NCBI RefSeq assembly: GCF_047663525.1 | Contig: NC_092587.1 | Location: 44,042,501-44,106,500, forward strand | Direction of reading: 5' to 3' | From: Anas platyrhynchos | Taxonomy: Eukaryota; Chordata; Aves; Anseriformes; Anatidae | DNA: 64,000 nt | In this document: positions 30,395 through 42,057 of the stretch, in pieces | How positions within the stretch are numbered: the stretch's first letter is position 1 | How the letters are laid out: each line of letters begins with the position of its first letter | Translations under genes and position numbers: made by a program | The notes under the pieces: generated by a model | What the model was told of the DNA's origin: nothing | The model's input: only the letters and a program-made list of their open reading frames with translations | Database searches by the model: none

Positions 30395-31492
30395 AGGCAG
30401 CAGTGGTGGCTTGCAAATATATATATATTTTTTTTCTTTAGACATTGCCTAGTTGCAGATAGGTATAAGTTGCAAACATACCATAGTACCTTTAACGCAC
30501 TCCTAAATGTGCACGGAAGTCCACTTGTTTCTTGTGTTTAGTTTGAGACAGACAATAACGAAGGATCATCGGTGTTCCTATTGGTGCCTGCACTAAGTGT
30601 TCTGGAGAGGAGACACTTGCTTCCTGCCCCCCTCCTCCCTTCTCATCCCCTCCTACCAGACGTTCACATAAGGGGCAAGACGGCTAAAGAGGAGCGTTTA
30701 ATCTTGCTTACAGCAGGCAAGAGGCTAATCTGTGGACGACTTCGGCGTTTGCGTAGACCTAGGCGAACAGGAAAGCAATTTGGGCTGCTTCACTGCGCTG
30801 TTGCCCCCCGAGGACGGTGTACCCTGCGGTCTGCTCCTGCGCTCCCTGCCATTACTCTGCGCTCCCCCGCAATGGGGGAGCTCCACCGCACTGAAGAGCC
30901 CGGGGCAGCGGAGGGGGCGGGCGGGCGGGCGGCACTGGCGAGCCCCGCCGCAGTCCGACCTGAGTGAGAACTGAGCGGAGCCTCCCGGCAGGCGGCCCCG
31001 ACACGGCTCTGGGAGGGGGCGGGGCCTGGCGGCGTTATCCGGCTCGGAGCGCGGCCCCGTTTCCCCGCGGGGAGCTGGGCCTTAAGGCGGGGGGCGCAGC
31101 AGCTAGGAGGCGTTCGCGGTGCCAGAACGGCCGCCGCGGGCTAAGCCTAGGAGGGCTGTGTTATGGCCCTAAATCGGCAGAGGTCGATGAAAGAGTAGAA
31201 ACAGCGACCTCGAGAGAGAAACGGAGGCCGCGTCTGCCGGCAGCGCCAGCCTCCACGCCCGCCACGCCGCTACTCGTGGGGGAGGCTCCCGCATTGCTCC
31301 TTGGGCAGCACGGCAGCCGGTGCCTAAAAGCTGCGGAGGACCGGCCCGCCCGCGGAAAGGAGGGGAGCGCTCAAGCACGGGGCTGGCCGCGGCGGACGGG
31401 GTCAGGCGCTGCCGGCTCCGGCTGCCGAGGGGCGGGGCAGGCGGGCGGGCTTCCCGGCCCCGAAGCGCGGGCTTTTCGAGCGCCCGCCTCGG
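30395..31492. other. H2B-H3 spacer, left arm
   Basis: AT-rich near H2B, then a CpG-dense stretch from about 30,890 to the H3 promoter. It mirrors 33,366-34,506 in the other arm out to about 30,690. Long open frames here come from GC content and are not called. Confidence 0.6.
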
Positions 31493-31548
31493 CCAATGGC
31501 AGGCGGCCTCCCGCGGGCGGCCAATGGGCGGGGGCCCTCGGCTATAAA
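31493..31548 (+). promoter_or_regulatory. H3 promoter (copy 1)
   Basis: Two CCAAT boxes (31,493-31,497 and 31,521-31,525) and TATAAA (31,543-31,548), 73 bp before the ATG, in CpG-rich sequence. Confidence 0.9.
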
Positions 31549-31617
31549 TGCCGCCGCCGCCGCGCTCTCGCCACTGCTCGGTGGCGGGGGCTGAGAGAGG
31601 GTGGAGGTGACTGCTAG

Positions 31618-32031
<414 letters not shown>

Positions 32032-32053
32032 GGCTCCTGACCCAGCCCTTTGC

Positions 32054-32080
32054 GCCTCCTCTGTTCTCAGCAGAGGAGGC
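32054..32080 (+). other. Extra hairpin in the H3 3' UTR
   Basis: Ten-base arms GCCTCCTCTG (32,054-32,063) and CAGAGGAGGC (32,071-32,080) with a 7-nt loop, 16 nt upstream of the histone stem-loop. Conserved exactly in H3 copy 2 (32,778-32,804). Confidence 0.75.
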
Positions 32081-32096
32081 TGCACTCAGACCCAAA

Positions 32097-32134
32097 GGCT
32101 CTTTTAAGAGCCACTCCATGCTCAAAAAAGGCTG
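32097..32134 (+). terminator. Histone 3' end signal, H3 copy 1
   Basis: Stem-loop GGCTCTTTTAAGAGCC at 32,097-32,112, followed by a downstream element AAAAAAGGCTG (32,124-32,134), slightly off the AAAGAGCTG core. Confidence 0.93.
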
Positions 32135-32388
32135 TTATTACTTACGTTTAATGGTGATGTTATATTAAATCCTAAGTCTCTCAAAACTCATGAGAAACGA
32201 TTTATTTAATTATAATACATATTATAAACGATAGATGCTTCCATACCAAAAGCGTTTCAACATTAGACAAACTAGATATATCATATAGATCACTGTGTGT
32301 AAATTCTAGGAAAAATAGATGTGGTAGTATTAGTACATGTAGTCATTATCTACCCTATGAACATGGTAATTAGCAAAACCATTAGACT

Positions 32389-32471
32389 GTGCCTGAGGCT
32401 CCTGCCATGCCACCACCAAACCCAAAGGTCCCTTTTAAGAGCCACTCCACGCACAACAAAAAGAGCTGTTG
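32389..32471 (+). pseudogene. H3 3'-end relic on the axis of the inverted duplication
   Basis: GCCTGAGGCTCCTG (32,391-32,404) equals the last Ala codon, stop and first UTR bases of both H3 genes. It is followed by CCCAAAGG and a damaged stem-loop (GGTCCCTTTTAAGAGCC, 32,427-32,443), ACTCCA as in the real H3 genes, and AAAAAGAGCTGTT. No other H3 coding sequence remains. The relic fills the 81-bp spacer between the two arms. Confidence 0.8.
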
Positions 32472-32723
32472 ACAGTGTAATGGTTCTGATAATTACTCTT
32501 AACATGGTAATTAGTAACTATCATATCTTTTTTTTTTTCCCTTACAAATCCCAAAAATCTAGCTAGGTTATGCCTGATTAGAACATATTTTGGAAAGCTT
32601 TTAGCATGCAGGCTCCTAGTATCCATAATGTATACTATAATTGATCTGTGAGGAAATTAATTTTTCATGCGTTTTGAGGGACTTAGGATTTAATATAACA
32701 TCACCATTAAACGTAAGTAATAA

Positions 32724-32761
32724 CAGCCTTTTTTGAGCATGGAGTGGCTCTTAAAAGAGCC
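32724..32761 (-). terminator. Histone 3' end signal, H3 copy 2
   Basis: Minus-strand stem-loop at 32,746-32,761 and downstream element at 32,724-32,734, identical to copy 1 including the AAAAAAGGCTG variant. Confidence 0.93.
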
Positions 32762-32826
32762 TTTGGGTCTGAGTGCAGCCTCCTCTGCTGAGAACAGAGG
32801 AGGCGCAAAGGGCTGGGTCAGGAGCC

Positions 32827-33240
<414 letters not shown>

Positions 33241-33309
33241 CTAACAGTCACCTCCACCCTCTCTCAGCCCCCGGCACCGAGCAGTGGCGAGAGCGCGGCG
33301 GCGGCGGCA

Positions 33310-33365
33310 TTTATAGCCGAGGGCCCCCGCCCATTGGCCGCCCGCGGGAGGCCGCCTGCCATTGG
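33310..33365 (-). promoter_or_regulatory. H3 promoter (copy 2)
   Basis: Minus-strand TATAAA (33,310-33,315) and two CCAAT boxes (33,333-33,337 and 33,361-33,365), same spacing as copy 1. Confidence 0.9.
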
Positions 33366-34506
33366 CCGAGGCGAGCGCTCGAAAAGCCCGCGCTTCGGGG
33401 CCGGGAAGCCCGCCCGCCTGCCCCGCCCCCCGGCAGCCGGAGCCGGCAGCGCCTGACCCCGCCCTCCGCGGCCAGCCCCGTGCTTGAGCGCTCCGCTCCT
33501 TTCCGTGGGCGGGCCGGTCCTCCGCAGCTTTTAGGCACCGGCTGCCGTGCTGCCCAAGGAGCAATGCGGGAGCCTCCCCCACGAGTAGCGGCGTGGCGGG
33601 CGTGGAGGCTGGCGCTGCCGGCAGACGCGGATACTGGGGACGAGAGCAGCACGGCACCGCCGCCCGTGAGATCGCTGTTCCTGCTCTTTCACCGACCGCT
33701 GCCCGTTCAGGGCCATAACAAGACCCTCCCAGGTGTAGTTCGCGGAACTAGGCGCAGTTCCGCCACCGGGAACGCTTCCTGGCTGCAGCCCCCGCACAGC
33801 CGCGCGCCCCCTCCCCCCCGCCTTAAGGCCCAGCTCCCCGAGGGCAAACGGGGCCGCGCTCCGAGCCGCCCAACGCCGCCAGGGCCCGCCCCCTCCCAGA
33901 GCCGTGTCGGGGCCGCCTGCCGGGAGGCTCCGCGCAGTTCTCACTCAGGTCGGACTGCGGCGGGGCTCCCTAGCGCCGCCCGCCCGCCCCCTCCACTGCC
34001 CCGGGTGCCTCAGAGCGGTGATTTCCACTGCGGGGGAGCGCAGAGAAACGACCGGGAGCGCAGGAGCAGACCGCAGGGTACAGCGTGCTTGGGGGGGGTA
34101 CTTGCGATGCAGTGCGGCACGGGAGCATCAGACCGCTAAAATCGAACGGGTTGCTTTCCAGCTCGCCCCCAACAACGCTAACGGTGAGGCTGTCCGCCCC
34201 GCGAGCCTTTTGTCTGCTGTGAACACAGGGGAAGATTAAACCCTTTGTGCTTCACGAGGTATTAGTCCTCATAAAGATTCCATGAAGGAAATCAATACTC
34301 CCTCTCCAAAACACCTGCAGTTATGGTACCCCTGGGAACATCAACGAACCGTAGTTATCTGACCATCTCTAACGAGTCACGAGAAGTGGTCTTGTTTATA
34401 AATTCCATGTGTGAAACATGCACTACTATATTTTCAACTTATGCGTTACTACAAATTGGTATTGTCTGAAAAAAAAAAGATATTACCAAGCCATTGCCTA
34501 CTACCT
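33366..34506. other. H3-H2B spacer, right arm
   Basis: CpG-rich to about 34,100, mirroring the left-arm spacer, then AT-rich. The right arm has an extra segment at about 33,640-33,790 without an obvious left-arm match. No gene called. Confidence 0.6.
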
Positions 34507-34548
34507 CAGCTCTTTTTATTGAAAACGTGGGTGGCTCTTAAAAGAGCC
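34507..34548 (-). terminator. Histone 3' end signal, H2B copy 2, with overlapping AATAAA
   Basis: Minus-strand stem-loop at 34,533-34,548, downstream element AAAAAGAGCTG (34,507-34,517) and AATAAA (34,515-34,520) overlapping it. Confidence 0.93.
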
Positions 34549-34577
34549 TTTGGGTTAAAAACAGGATCCGCGGTGCT

Positions 34578-35689
<1,112 letters not shown>

Positions 35690-35734
35690 ACACTGAGAAC
35701 CGTGCCTGGGAAGCTCTTCCCATCGAAACCCAAA

Positions 35735-35774
35735 GGCTCTTTTAAGAGCCACCCACGAAATCATAAAAGAGCTG
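35735..35774 (+). terminator. Histone 3' end signal, H2A copy 2
   Basis: Stem-loop GGCTCTTTTAAGAGCC at 35,735-35,750 and downstream element AAAAGAGCTG at 35,765-35,774. The spacer 35,775-36,194 to the H1 terminator is AT-rich with an A13 run and no gene. Confidence 0.95.
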
Positions 35775-36194
35775 GATTATTTTGTGTGTTTGTTACTACT
35801 TAAAGAAATAACAATTTTTACTTCAATGGAATTGCTTTTCTGTTTTCCTGTTACCACACATGTAATTTCATCAGAGCTAAAAAAAATTGGTGACACATGA
35901 ACATTATTTCATCTTCTGCTCTCATTTCTTTCTCTAGTACTTGCATATGTCAATGAGCAAGGGAAAGCAGTAATGGCTGCTATACTATTGTAGAACAAGA
36001 TATAGGAATGGAGTCCTCTGTAAAAAAAAAAAAAAGCTTTCCCCATTCTTGCAGTGATAATTGAAGTAGCATCAAGAAATGCTCATATTTGTATCTTCAT
36101 GGAAAAACCATGCGCATTAGTGTGAGTTGTCTTAATGTAAGTTATTTACCAGATTTTACCATATTTTATTATGTTAATGTTGAGCAAAGTATTT

Positions 36195-36235
36195 CAGCTC
36201 CTTTAGAGAATGTGTGGGTGGCTCTTAAAAGAGCC
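36195..36235 (-). terminator. Histone 3' end signal, H1 copy 2
   Basis: Minus-strand stem-loop at 36,220-36,235 and downstream element AAAGGAGCTG at 36,195-36,204. Confidence 0.94.
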
Positions 36236-36277
36236 GTTGGGTTTAAGTGCGGATGAAGAGTTTTCTTCCATGGGGGC

Positions 36278-36955
36278 TTACTTCTTCTTGGGTGCCGCCT
36301 TCTTTGCCTTGGCTGCTTTCGGCTTGGCAGCCTTGGGTTTGGCAGCTTTGGGCTTAACTGCCTTTGCCTTGGCCGGGCTCTTTGCTGCCACTGCCTTTTT
36401 GGGCTTGGCAGCCTTGGTTGCCTTCTTGGGGCTCTTGGCTGCTTTCTTGGTGGCAGTGGCCGCCGGCTTCTTGGCTTTCTTGGGGCTCTTCTTCACAGCC
36501 GCCTTCTTGGGCTTCTTGGCGGCGCTGGCGGGCTTCTTGGCCGCCGGCTTCTTGGGCTTGGCCGCGGCCGCCCGCTTCTTGGGCGCCTTCTCCTTCACCT
36601 CGCCGGGCTTCTTGCTGAGGCGGAAGGAGCCGGAGGCGCCGGTGCCCTTGGTCTGCACCAGGGTGCCCTTGCCGACGAGGCTCTTGAGCCCCAGCTTGAT
36701 GCGGCTGTTGTTCTTCTCCACGTCGTAGCCGCCGGCGGCCAGCGCCTTCTTGAGCGCGGCGAGGGAGAGCCCCTTGCGCTCCTTGGAGGCGGCCACGGCC
36801 TTGGTGATCAGCTCGGTGACGCTGGGGCCCGCGGGCTTGCGCGCCTTGGAGCCGCCCGCCGCCTTCTTCGGCTTCTTGCCGGCGGCCTTGGCGGCGGGGG
36901 CCGGGGCGGCGGCGGGCGCCGCCTCGGCAGCGGGAGCGGGCGCGGTCTCGGACAT
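36278..36955 (-). CDS. H1: Linker histone H1, copy 2 (225 aa)
   Basis: Start MSETAP at 36,953-36,955, about 50 bp after a TATA-like element. A longer in-frame extension to 37,267 crosses the promoter and is rejected. Globular domain about 43-114 with the usual VTELITKAV and KGTGASGSF. Lys-rich tail with SPKK, SPKK and SPAK sites, ending KKAAPKKK. N-tail [15 protein letters not shown] differs from copies 1 and 3. Mirror partner of copy 1, convergent with H2A copy 2. Confidence 0.97.
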   Translation of the reverse strand: MSETAPAPAAEAAPAAAPAPAAKAAGKKPKKAAGGSKARKPAGPSVTELITKAVAASKERKGLSLAALKKALAAGGYDVEKNNSRIKLGLKSLVGKGTLVQTKGTGASGSFRLSKKPGEVKEKAPKKRAAAAKPKKPAAKKPASAAKKPKKAAVKKSPKKAKKPAATATKKAAKSPKKATKAAKPKKAVAAKSPAKAKAVKPKAAKPKAAKPKAAKAKKAAPKKK

Positions 36956-37007
36956 GTCGGCGCGGCGCAGAGCGGGGCGCAGCGGCTGCCGGCGGGCGGC
37001 GGGGCCC

Positions 37008-37098
37008 TTATTTATGGGAGCGCAGCGGGCGCTGATTGGTGCGGCTGCAGAGCCCGCCCCGCCCCGCCGCCCGGCGCGCTGCCTCTCCGCTTGTGTTT
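37008..37098 (-). promoter_or_regulatory. H1 promoter (copy 2)
   Basis: Minus strand: AAACACA (37,092-37,098), GC boxes, CCAAT (37,035-37,039), TATA-like ATAAATAA (37,008-37,015). An ACACTTTT word about 15 bp further upstream is shared with H1 copy 3. Confidence 0.9.
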
Positions 37099-40000
37099 CT
37101 TCCTCCTCGAAAAAGTGTGTTTTTCGTAAAAATTCGTCACCGCGGCACCCCGTTTCTTCACAGCGGTGCTGGGGACAGAATGTAGTTTTGTCCTGTGGTT
37201 TTTCTTTCTCCTCAGGGTTAAAATGGTTTTCGTGCGAGGCTGGAATCCTTGAGTTTGGGGTTTGCACGCAGAGCCGGACAGTAAGATTTTTATTTTTACT
37301 TCTGAATTACAACTCTGCTTCTGACAGCACTGCCACACTGGCAGCGAATTCGTGTTCTTGAGACGGTTTTTCATCAGGGTAGTCTAAAATGGAGGTATTC
37401 CCAAGTCATTTTCATCGCTTAAATTAGCTTTGAAAAGAAGCAAGTAACACAAAGTAGCCTCTGAGCTCTGAAACTGGGTTATGAGTTATTTCCCGTAATA
37501 CGGCTTCATCTCTTAAAAATAATGAAACCTTCGGGCATACTGCCCTATATAGCTTTACACAGGACTTATAAAAAGTAAAAGAAAGATGTCTTTCACCAGA
37601 AATGTTTACATTAAAACCATGTCTTTTCAATTAGCTGGTGTTTTCAACATCTTATAAGAAGATAGAGAACTTTTTCCTCTGTTTCCTTTATTTTTCTGCA
37701 TTCTTGTATTAACCTTTTGCTTAATTATATTTCTGTTTCTTTCTCCAAAAGAGTTCTTTTCATTAAGTAAGATAGGCACATTTGTTCATATTTTCAGATT
37801 TTAAGACCAAATATTTATTTTTGTGCTTATCTTTGTACTGTACTGCAGGGCACTTTGTCAGACAAATAGAGCACTTGAGCAAAAAATAATCAAAGTGTGA
37901 TGTGCATGTTTTCCCTGTGAAAAACAAATAATAAAATGTAACCAGGTTAGACTGCAGGAAGTTCTTTAATTATGATTTAAATCCACTGGCTTAATCAATT
38001 ATCTCCTGAGTACTATTGCGGTAAATTAGAGCAGGGGATTAAAGGAAACCATTAAGAGGAAATTCTACAATACAACAATAGTTCACTATTTCTCATGAAA
38101 ATGTCTTTTTTTTTTTTGCCTTTTTTTTTTTCATTAAATTTCAGGTCAAGAATGCTGTTAAATAACCTGTGAGAATTTTATTTTGCATATAAGTGCATCT
38201 TTCTAAATTGAATTTCAATATGGTACAGTATTTGCTAAGTTTTGTAAATACAACCAATACATTTCTCAATTCATATGCATGTACCTGCTGTCTCCTCTCC
38301 TTAGCACACTTCTTTACTCTAGAAGATCATGTGTGGAACTCTAAAGTCATAATTAGTGTTATGAGTCTTAATAATGTCCAGGTTATAATGAGAGATATGT
38401 TTCTGTTGGCATGTCTTCTATATCATACTAATTTTAATGTACAAGTTATTATTATAATCCTGTATTTCATTTGTCCACAAATACATGAAACACAGCAAAT
38501 ATGTAAAGCATAGCCACAAATCTTCCATCTTACAGCATATATTACTTTTTTTTTATCTGCACATAAACATTAAAGCAAGGATCAAGATGGCCAGTGCCAT
38601 AGTTCATGAGACTTGTAGAAGCAGGATCCAAATAGGACCCATCCAGACAGAATCTGTTCAGAGGCTACTGGATGAACCCTCATGAAAACAGAAAATAACC
38701 ACGACTTTGCTTTCCAGTTATTAACTGCTGTTGCAGAAGAGATCATAAACACAACTAAGGTGAGAAGACAGGATGCAGCAGCAGGCTTTTGTCTTGCTCT
38801 GAGGCTTCACACAAGATGGAATAACATACAACCACAGCACAGATTTTCCTGCTCTCAGCACTGGTCCTGCTGCCAGCATGCTTTTTTTTTTTTCGCTTTT
38901 TTTTTTTTTTTTTTTGTAGGTCATTGAGGAAACTGCTTAAACAAAGAAATGAGGCCATAGCAGCTTTTGGAAAATTCTTCTCTTGACTTGCTCAGGTTGC
39001 TGAGGCAGAACATTTTTCATTCCTATTATCACGAATTTCCCTTCCCTTGTTACAAGGTCAGAGAGTGGCAAAACATGCACACACACATACATGAAAAGGA
39101 GCTCATGTTTTGAACTGGCAGATGAGAAAAAACAGGGTGGCGGGGGTGGGGTGGTAGCGGGTGTGGTTTCTTTTTCCAAGCCAGGAGTCTGTGATGTGGG
39201 ATAAACTGAATATGTATAAAATGAATTTTTTAGGATGGGCTGGATAGAGGAGTTACTTGTTTAGAAACATGCAGTACAATGTGGGAAAGAATAGGAGACC
39301 TTAGTAAATCATTTGATATTATGAAAATGCAGTCATCTGACTTTCTTCACTTCTTTCAATAATATTATGTCACACAGACATTCTTGTGGATTGGGGCAAT
39401 AGAGGGGACAGTTTAAAGATATTGTTAGTGGTGCTGATTTACTGTGACTCAGGTGTAGCCAGTGTGAGAAACTGCCAAGAGATGTGGTAGCATTCTAGAG
39501 TGGCTTTTGTCTACAAAAGACAGAATGGCATTACTTGCAAAAGTATAGCAACAACAGAAGGAGATCAAGTGAATTTGGAGCTAATATCTACACTGATGCT
39601 GAATTTCATTAACACTTGTTATATGTGATTTATTTAGATTAATTCTGACTTTTGGGTAGTCCAGATATACCCAGAAAATAAATGAAGTCACAAAGTCACT
39701 CATCACAATGGAAATCTGTCAGGCTTAGGATAATTTGTGGTTCACTTTTCAGCTATGGATGTGGGATTTTATTTAAAAACTGATTTAGTGTGCTGTTCTA
39801 AATCATAATACATTTTTACATTAAAAAAACAAACAAACAAACACTTTTGCATCTCAATAGGAAAGAGTTACTATTGCATACTGCTCAGTGTCTGGGACTG
39901 ATTCTTCCCCATAATAAAAGGATTTTATTATTCATAGAGTTTTAAAATTCCCAGATAGATCAGTATTATCTTTACATAAGAAAATGATAGGCAGAGGCAG

Positions 40001-40152
40001 AAAGTTTGCCGTTATCTAGTTAAAGAGATCTATACAGCCTTTACCATTTTCATTAAAATGAACTCTCTGTGAAATTATTCAGATTTCCAACATTCAGCTT
40101 TAGGTTGATGCAAAGCAAAAGAGAAATAGCTCCTGGATCATTCCAGGCCATT
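37099..40152. other. AT-rich spacer, no gene
   Basis: Upstream flank of H1 copy 2; a segment at 37,424-37,480 is related to 60,320-60,375 upstream of H1 copy 3. T-runs at 38,107-38,131 and 38,881-38,917. Nothing else recognised. Confidence 0.5.
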
Positions 40153-40560
40153 GATTGAATCATCGAACAGCTTGCATTGGAAGGGACCTTAAAAATCATC
40201 TAGTTCCAACCCCTCTGCAATGGGCGGGGATGCCACCCACTAGATCAGATTGCCCGGGGCCTCATCCAGCCTGGTCTTCAGCATTTCCAAGGATGCAGCA
40301 CCCACAACTTCTCTGGGCAACCTGTTCCAGTGCCTTACCACCTTCTGAGAGAAGTATTTCCTCCTAACGTCTAATCTAAATCTCCCCTCTTTTAGTTCAA
40401 AACAATTCCTCCTTGTCCTGTCATTATCTGCCTGAGCAAAAAGTCGCTCTCCATCTTTTTTATAAGCCTCCTTGAAGTACTGAAAGGCTGCAGTGTGGTC
40501 ACCCTGGAGCCTTCTCTTCTTCAGGCTGAACATCTCCAGATGCTCTCAATCTTGTCCAGG
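40153..40560 (-). mobile_element. CR1 LINE 3' portion, 5'-truncated
   Basis: Reverse complement of the CR1 tail. The plus strand reads ATTGAATCATCGAACAG, TTGGAAGGGACCTTAAAAATCATCT, CCACTAGATCAGATTGCCC, CATCCAGCCTGGTCTTCA, CAACTTCTCTGGGCAACCTG, CTTCTCTTCTTCAGGCTGAAC. It includes the end of ORF2: a minus frame with FSLKKRRLQGDHTAAFQYFK and RHWNRLPREV, the usual CR1 C-terminal motifs. Better preserved than the 21-kb LINE. Confidence 0.9.
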
Positions 40561-41343
40561 TAGTATATCCATGAAACCACAAGATGGTTTGCCCACTTTG
40601 TCTAACTAGAAACAAGATAACTAATTAAAAAAAAAAAAAAAAGTTTTCAAGCAGGGCTATCAGTCAACCCTCAAAAGATAGAGTTGCTGTTGGCCAATTT
40701 CTATCTCACCGCTTCCTTTGAAATTAAAGAGGTGTCAGCATAGCTATCTAACATCAGCCAATTGCTTCTTATAGTTACATATCATTTGATGAATTACTTT
40801 GGAAAGAGCCTGAAGAATACACTAGCAAGACACAAAAGGTGGAATAGCTGAAGATTTTGTGGCAATTGTTGATTTAACTTTTTTTTTTTTTTTTTCTCCA
40901 AAATGGGCATACAGCTTATTTTCTCACAATTAATATAAAAGTTGAATTTTATAAAACTTGTTATGAACTATTAAGTAATATATATATATATATATTTCCA
41001 TTTATAAATTCTATTCTACACCCTAAAGTTTTCCCTCTTGACTTCATTGCTACCTCCATATAAACTTCAATTCCAGGTAATTGGCTCTGCACTATCAACA
41101 TCGTTATACTCTCCCTGCCCCCCAAAAAACTGCATTTTAAGGAAAGACTAAAAGCAAGTGTGGAAATTGACAGAAGTTGCATGTGGGGAAGATGACTGTT
41201 AAAAAAAAATAGTAGCATGGAACAAAAGTAGTATGGAACTTGAGCTACTGACAAGCTAAAAATTTGAAAATAAATAAAATAAAATTAGAAATATAGGAAG
41301 AAACAGTGGAGACTAGAGAAGTAGAGAATAGGCTAACAAGGCG
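40561..41343. other. AT-rich spacer
   Basis: A17 run at 40,626, T-run at 40,879, (TA)n at 40,977-40,996. No gene seen. Confidence 0.5.
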
Positions 41344-42057
41344 TGTCTGTGTAATAAATGGCTCAGTCTTCAAAATAGGACTATAATCAAAGTTTACAAT
41401 TTATTAAAGGAATAGAGGTAAGCAAACAGCGCTGGGTGCACCGGGAGTCTCTGCTCCAAGACGTACACCAGTTACATCAAGCAGCTGATTTTTATGCTCC
41501 TAGGCTAATACATATTCATTACTACTTCTAAAAAAAAAACAGGGTTATTATAATTGGTTTCCGGAATCCAAACCCTCCTACTGGAGCATGCGTATCAGTC
41601 TCCGGTGGTCTCTCTAGCGATCTCTAGGGATCTCTCGTGCTGAAGGCTCATAGTCTTCCTCCCTCTTGTCCTTCTCCTTTGTCCAACGTGGCTGTACGTC
41701 AGAGACTTGTGCAATGTCCCCTGCAAGCTTTGTCTTTTAGTTGTTCTTCAGCTCTCCCCGTCTTCTTAATCTCCTGGCCAGATATCAGAGACTTGCATAG
41801 TGTCCCATGCAATAGTCATAATAGTTAGCAGTTATTCTGAAACCCCCAGATATCAGAGACTTCAAGGAAAAGCCTACAAATACATTTCCCTTCAAGCTCT
41901 CTATTGACATGAATTGCTAAAACATTCCTTTGCAAGATACAAGAATTATATACATTAACCACTCTGTTTTTCTTAGACTTGTGGTTATACAAGGGTATGT
42001 AAGACAGAAGGTCACATTCATCATACCATGCGGCCCTAGCATTGTTCCATACTGACA
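41344..42057 (-). mobile_element. Solo LTR of an endogenous retrovirus, about 714 bp
   Basis: Read on the minus strand it begins TGTCAG and ends ACAGACA, with short terminal inverted repeats. It has a TATA-like GCATAAAAATC, a poly(A) signal TTTAATAAATTG about 120 nt later, and in U3 three copies of an AGTCTCTGATATCTGG-type repeat, two of them within longer related units. No internal region lies on either side and no clean target-site duplication was found. It is a fossil LTR; borders are good to a few bases at best. Confidence 0.6.

Noticed and set aside
40240-40533. 97-codon minus frame with LKKRRLQGDHTAAFQYFK
   Set aside because: Not a host gene; it is the C-terminal end of CR1 ORF2 in a truncated LINE.
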